Notes under the pieces: generated by a model | The model's database searches: none | The model's input: only the letters and a program-made list of their open reading frames with translations | What the model was told of the DNA's origin: nothing | Source: Oscillospiraceae bacterium | GTDB taxonomy: Bacteria; Bacillota; Clostridia; Oscillospirales; CAG-272 | DNA length: 36,072 nt | Assembly: GCA_015063955.1 (NCBI GenBank) | Contig: SVTD01000014.1 | Coordinates: 1 to 36,072 of the forward strand | Reading direction: 5' to 3' | Part shown: positions 33,689 through 36,072 of the stretch, one piece after another | Numbering within the stretch: position 1 is the first letter of the stretch | Layout: every line of letters starts with the position of its first letter | Position numbers and translations under genes: made by a program

Positions 33689-34182
33689 TGCTCTGCCTCC
33701 GCATCGGTGCTTTCAAAGGCCGCCGTTACCTTTGCTCTTGACTGAGTATAGTAGAAGCCGAGGTCCTTCTTATCTGAGGAACTGCCGACCTGAACGATAA
33801 CGTAATTTTTGTTTGCTCTCATTGTAGGAGGAACCTCGCCCTTATCGATAGCCGCAAGAGCTGTATCGTTTACGTACTGCTGTGCCGCCTCCTCGCTCTC
33901 GAATGCGAGAACCTGCTGAATCTTCTTTACAGACTCACCGGCATAGGTGAACACAGCAAAGCCCGTACCGTAGGCGTAAACCACGCGGTCCTCGCTTGAC
34001 TGGAGAATAAAGTTACCCTCGCTGTCATAGTCGCGGACGGTCTGACCTGCATAGTCGGGGAGATTTCCGCTCGCCGTTGTTTCAACGGGGCCTGTGTTTT
34101 CGGGGGCCTGCGTTCCTGCGCAGGAAGCAAGGGTAACTGCTGTGATCACTGTAGCAAGGATCAAGCTAAAAAATTTCTTCAT
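33685..34182 (-). CDS. Lipoprotein of unknown function
   Basis: 165 residues with a lipoprotein signal peptide (MKKFFSLILATVITAVTLAS, lipobox LASC). After a short acidic/threonine-rich spacer comes a globular part (YAGQTVRDYDSEGNFILQ, VYAYGTGFAVFTYAG, then a helix VLAFESEEAAQQYVND). I do not recognise the family. GGAAGG precedes the ATG. It heads an operon with the DUF1015 gene and shares its upstream region with the divergent rubrerythrin gene. Confidence 0.8.
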   Translation of the reverse strand: MKKFFSLILATVITAVTLASCAGTQAPENTGPVETTASGNLPDYAGQTVRDYDSEGNFILQSSEDRVVYAYGTGFAVFTYAGESVKKIQQVLAFESEEAAQQYVNDTALAAIDKGEVPPTMRANKNYVIVQVGSSSDKKDLGFYYTQSRAKVTAAFESTDAEAEH

Positions 34183-34197
34183 TTTTTATTTCCTTCC

Positions 34198-34263
34198 TGT
34201 GATGTGAAAAAATCTCTTTTTTATCACAAAAGATTTTTAAATAGTACTTTATTTTATCACAAA
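34198..34263. promoter_or_regulatory. Repeated TTTTATCACAAA boxes between divergent genes
   Basis: TTTTATCACAAAA at 34219-34231 and TTTTATCACAAA at 34252-34263 are direct repeats exactly 33 bases apart, about three helical turns. An inverted half, TGTGAT, lies at 34198-34203. They could be sites for one regulator acting on the lipoprotein and rubrerythrin genes. Confidence 0.5.
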
Positions 34264-34266
34264 TGT

Positions 34267-34279
34267 TTGATATAATCAA
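34267..34279 (+). promoter_or_regulatory. Rubrerythrin -10 inside a palindrome
   Basis: TATAAT (34271-34276) is the likely -10. It lies in a perfect TTGAT-ATA-ATCAA dyad (34267-34279). The -35 is weak (TTTATT, 34248-34253). Clostridial rubrerythrins are often PerR-repressed, and an AT-rich dyad over the -10 would suit that, though it is not a standard PerR box. Confidence 0.5.
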
Positions 34280-34360
34280 TACGAAAAAGCGAGTGCTTTA
34301 AAAAAACTCTGCTTTGATTCAGTATTTTATAGACCGTAAGGTCGAAAGGAGAAACATATT

Positions 34361-34909
34361 ATGAAAAAATGGAAATGTACAGTTTGCGGTGAGATCGTTG
34401 AAGGCGAGAATCCCCCTGCAAACTGCCCTCTTTGCAAGCAGCCCGCAGAAAAGTTCGTTGAGCTTGTAGAAGACGGCGACAAGGGTTGGGCTTGCGAGCA
34501 CGAGGTAGGTATCATCGACGGCGTTCCCGCAGAGATCATCGAGGGTCTTCGCGCTAACTTCCAGGGCGAATGCACCGAGGTTGGTATGTATCTCGCAATG
34601 GCAAGAGTTGCACACCGCGAGGGCTATCCCGAGATCGGTCTTTACTGGGAAAAGGCAGCTTTTGAGGAGGCTGAGCACGCTGCAAAGTTTGCAGAGCTTC
34701 TCGGTGAGGTAGTTACCTCTTCAACAAAGCAGAATCTCGAAATGAGAGTTGAAGCTGAGCGCGGCGCAACTCAGGGTAAGTTCGAGCTTGCAAAGATGGC
34801 AAAGCAGAACAACCTCGACGCTATCCACGACACAGTTCACGAGATGGCACGCGACGAAGCGAGACACGGCAAGGCATTTGAGGGTCTTCTTAAGAGATAT
34901 TTTAATTAA
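34361..34909 (+). CDS. Reverse rubrerythrin (rubredoxin domain first)
   Basis: 182 residues. The N-terminal rubredoxin-like domain binds iron through C6, C9, C22 and C25 (CTVC, CPLC). The ferritin-like di-iron domain follows, with EEAEH and DEARH helices. This domain order is that of the reverse rubrerythrins of Clostridium, which reduce hydrogen peroxide and oxygen with electrons from NADH via reductases. AAAGGAG lies 9 bases before the ATG; a small GACC-GTAA-GGTC hairpin lies before it. Single-gene unit, oxidative stress defence in an anaerobe. Confidence 0.93.
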   Translation: MKKWKCTVCGEIVEGENPPANCPLCKQPAEKFVELVEDGDKGWACEHEVGIIDGVPAEIIEGLRANFQGECTEVGMYLAMARVAHREGYPEIGLYWEKAAFEEAEHAAKFAELLGEVVTSSTKQNLEMRVEAERGATQGKFELAKMAKQNNLDAIHDTVHEMARDEARHGKAFEGLLKRYFN

Positions 34910-34944
34910 TAAAACTCAATAATTACAAGGGTTTATTTCAAAAG

Positions 34945-34970
34945 AGAGTCGATTGTATCGGCTCTTTTTT
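34945..34970 (+). terminator. Terminator of the rubrerythrin gene
   Basis: AGAGTCGAT (34945-34953), loop TGT, ATCGGCTCT (34957-34965), T5, one G-U pair. Confidence 0.85.
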
Positions 34971-34994
34971 ATATTCTTAATAAGTTTATTTACA

Positions 34995-35047
34995 TAAAAA
35001 AGCAATAATAACGGATGCATTTACATCCACTATTATTGCTTTTTTTA
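34995..35047. terminator. Strong bidirectional terminator, 3' end of the small peptide transcript
   Basis: AGCAATAATA (35001-35010) pairs with TATTATTGCT (35031-35040), with an inner GGATG / CATCC stem; A6 on the left and T7 on the right. Rubrerythrin already has its own terminator, so the leftward use for the peptide gene at 35107-35187 is likely. Confidence 0.8.
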
Positions 35048-35106
35048 ATTTTTTCTCCAATTGACCAAAAATCTGTTTTCAGAATATTTAAGTCAAAGAA
35101 TGATAA

Positions 35107-35187
35107 TTAGAAATAGATCTTAAACATATCATTTGACCAAAAATCCTGCAAAATTGCAGAAAAAACTTCCCAAATCCAATAATGCAC
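35107..35187 (-). CDS. Unannotated 26-codon aromatic-rich peptide gene
   Basis: GTG start at 35187, stop TAA at 35107. GGGAGG lies 8 bases before the GTG. A TTGACT-17-TATACT promoter is upstream and a strong terminator downstream, so a ~220-base transcript is predicted with this as its only good reading frame. The peptide begins MHYWIWEVFSAILQDFWS; 9 of 26 residues are W, F or Y, with few charges. No signal sequence or known family is recognised. It is divergent from an XRE regulator whose candidate operators overlap its promoter. Candidate roles: type I-like membrane toxin, signalling peptide, or small regulatory RNA with a chance frame. Confidence 0.55.
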   Translation of the reverse strand: MHYWIWEVFSAILQDFWSNDMFKIYF

Positions 35188-35221
35188 AGTTTTCACCTCC
35201 CTGTCTTTCGTGTCCAATATT

Positions 35222-35250
35222 AGTATACTATAGTATTTTTATAAAGTCAA
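35222..35250 (-). promoter_or_regulatory. Promoter of the small peptide transcript
   Basis: On the - strand TTGACT (35245-35250), 17-base spacer, TATACT (35222-35227). The predicted leader to the GTG is about 28 bases. Confidence 0.75.
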
Positions 35251-35279
35251 GATTTAAGAGATAATATTATTGTAATATT
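35225..35279. promoter_or_regulatory. Candidate XRE operators in the divergent region
   Basis: Two palindromes: ATACTATAGTAT (35225-35236, perfect 12 bp) over the -10 and spacer of the leftward promoter, and AATATTA-TTG-TAATATT (35263-35279, perfect 7-bp arms) just before the XRE RBS. Their sequences differ, so they may bind the regulator with different strength or bind different proteins. Confidence 0.5.
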
Positions 35280-35295
35280 TGACTTGGAGGGTGCA

Positions 35296-35592
35296 ATGTT
35301 AGGACAAAGAATTAACGAACTGCGTAAAGAACGCGGTTGGAGCCAGGTAGATCTTGCCAAAAAGCTCAGCATAACCAAACAAACAGTTTCAAATTGGGAA
35401 AATGATAATATTCAGCCTTCTATCGAAATGCTTGTACGCCTTTCTAAAATTTTCGCAGTATCGACGGATTATATGCTCGGACTTGATGATAGTCCCCGTT
35501 TAAATGTTGATGGTTTACCCACAAATGTTGTCGCACATTTATCTCTGCTTATTGACGATTTCAGAAAGCAACAATCACTGCAAGACATTTGA
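35296..35592 (+). CDS. XRE-family helix-turn-helix regulator
   Basis: 98 residues from ATG 35296, with GGAGG five bases before it; an in-frame TTG at 35284 would include the RBS. The HTH_3 domain (LGQRINELRKERGWSQVDLA, then ITKQTVSNWENDNIQPSIEML and STDYMLGLDD) fills residues 1-66. The short C-terminal tail ends in a helix (LSLLIDDFRKQQSLQ) that may dimerise. Divergent from the small peptide gene; likely represses it and itself. Confidence 0.9.
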   Translation: MLGQRINELRKERGWSQVDLAKKLSITKQTVSNWENDNIQPSIEMLVRLSKIFAVSTDYMLGLDDSPRLNVDGLPTNVVAHLSLLIDDFRKQQSLQDI

Positions 35593-35637
35593 GGATCTTT
35601 TTCAACTGATATGAATAAACACGACTGCTTGCTTACA

Positions 35638-35668
35638 AGAGAGCCGAAACAATCGGCTCTCTTTTTTG
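35638..35668 (+). terminator. Terminator of the XRE gene
   Basis: AGAGAGCCGA (35638-35647), loop AACAA, TCGGCTCTCT (35653-35662), then T5. Confidence 0.88.
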
Positions 35669-35671
35669 CAC

Positions 35672-35700
35672 AAAAAAACTGCCACACATATGTGTAGCAG
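35672..35700 (-). terminator. Terminator of rplL
   Basis: On the - strand CTGCTACACA pairs with TGTGTGGCAG (35679-35700, one G-U), followed by T7. It lies about 20 bases after the rplL stop. Confidence 0.88.
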
Positions 35701-35721
35701 CTTTCTTTTTGCTAAGCTTAA

Positions 35722-36072
35722 TTACTTGAGCTCTACAGTTGCACCAGCAGCGGTGAGCTTTTCCTTGAGAGCCTCAGCGTCTTCCTTGGAAATGCCTTCC
35801 TTGATCTTGGAAGGAACGCCTTCAACCATATCCTTAGCTTCCTTAAGGCCGAGACCTGTGATCTCACGAACAACCTTGATTACGTCGAGCTTCTTAGCGC
35901 CGAAGCTTGTCATAACAACGTCGAACTCAGTCTTCTCCTCAGCAGCGGGAGCAGCAGCGCCTGCAACTGCAACAGCAGCAACGGGAGCAGCGGATACGCC
36001 GAACTCTTCCTCGATAGCCTTAACGAGGTCAGCGAGCTCAAGAATAGTAAGGGCCTTGATTTCTTCAAGGAT
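35722..36072 (-). CDS. rplL: 50S ribosomal protein L7/L12, 5' end outside window
   Basis: 116 residues of the stalk protein that recruits translation GTPases. The visible N-terminal domain is [20 protein letters not shown], then [11 protein letters not shown], an Ala-rich hinge, and the C-terminal domain [20 protein letters not shown] with [17 protein letters not shown], ending ATVELK. About five to eight N-terminal residues and the start codon lie beyond the right edge. Normally follows rplJ. Confidence 0.96.
   Translation of the reverse strand: MLEEIKALTILELADLVKAIEEEFGVSAAPVAAVAVAGAAAPAAEEKTEFDVVMTSFGAKKLDVIKVVREITGLGLKEAKDMVEGVPSKIKEGISKEDAEALKEKLTAAGATVELK

Noticed and set aside
34918-35047. 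In-frame continuation after the small peptide's stop as a second peptide gene
   Set aside because: It has no start codon or RBS and runs into the terminator stem.

Overview
The window looks like chromosome of an anaerobic, spore-forming Clostridia (Bacillota), probably an uncultured gut lineage of the Oscillospirales type. This is inferred from a SpoVT regulator, a rubredoxin-first rubrerythrin, a glycyl radical enzyme, Gram-positive style promoters and ribosome binding sites, and dispersed GC-rich hairpin repeats of a kind common in gut Clostridia. No rRNA, tRNA, CRISPR array or phage module was seen.

Left part (1-15171): spoVT (with an odd N-terminus) converges on a leftward three-gene operon encoding a TerB-N/TerB-C protein, a BrxD-like P-loop ATPase and an Lhr-like DEVH helicase. 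This is the gene set of the Shango anti-phage system. Next come ychF with a coupled small lipoprotein, then a rightward response regulator / histidine kinase / RNA methyltransferase operon. Two small leftward regulatory modules follow. One is a MerR-type regulator with two small membrane genes, preceded by a promoter with a 19-bp spacer and an internal dyad. The other is a LytTR regulator with a membrane partner, behind a promoter whose -10 is bracketed by an inverted repeat. MITE-like elements and modular hairpin repeats fill the gaps around them.

Middle part (15172-25185): a leftward surface-polysaccharide cluster runs GT4 glycosyltransferase, hexapeptide acyltransferase, DXD glycosyltransferase, (internal promoter) Wzy-like polymerase, polysaccharide pyruvyl transferase, Wzx-like flippase and an Fe-S/FrhB-type protein. 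A single-cysteine glycyl radical enzyme follows 11 bases after the last of these and lacks an activase nearby. No initiating sugar-phosphate transferase or chain-length regulator lies in the window.

Right part (25295-36072): one 2240-residue secreted protein is read from a perfect TTGACA-17-TATAAT promoter. It has about six cohesin-like domains, about 19 Cys-rich modules and three C-terminal beta-sandwich domains. Then come a DUF1015 protein with a lipoprotein, a divergent reverse rubrerythrin, and an XRE regulator divergent from an unannotated 26-codon aromatic-rich peptide gene that has its own strong promoter, RBS and terminator. The 5'-truncated rplL ends the window.

Best candidates for new biology are the XRE/small-peptide unit at 34995-35592, the giant cohesin/Cys-module protein, and the glycyl radical enzyme tied to the polysaccharide operon. 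The TerB/ATPase/helicase operon is a good defence-system call but matches a described system.
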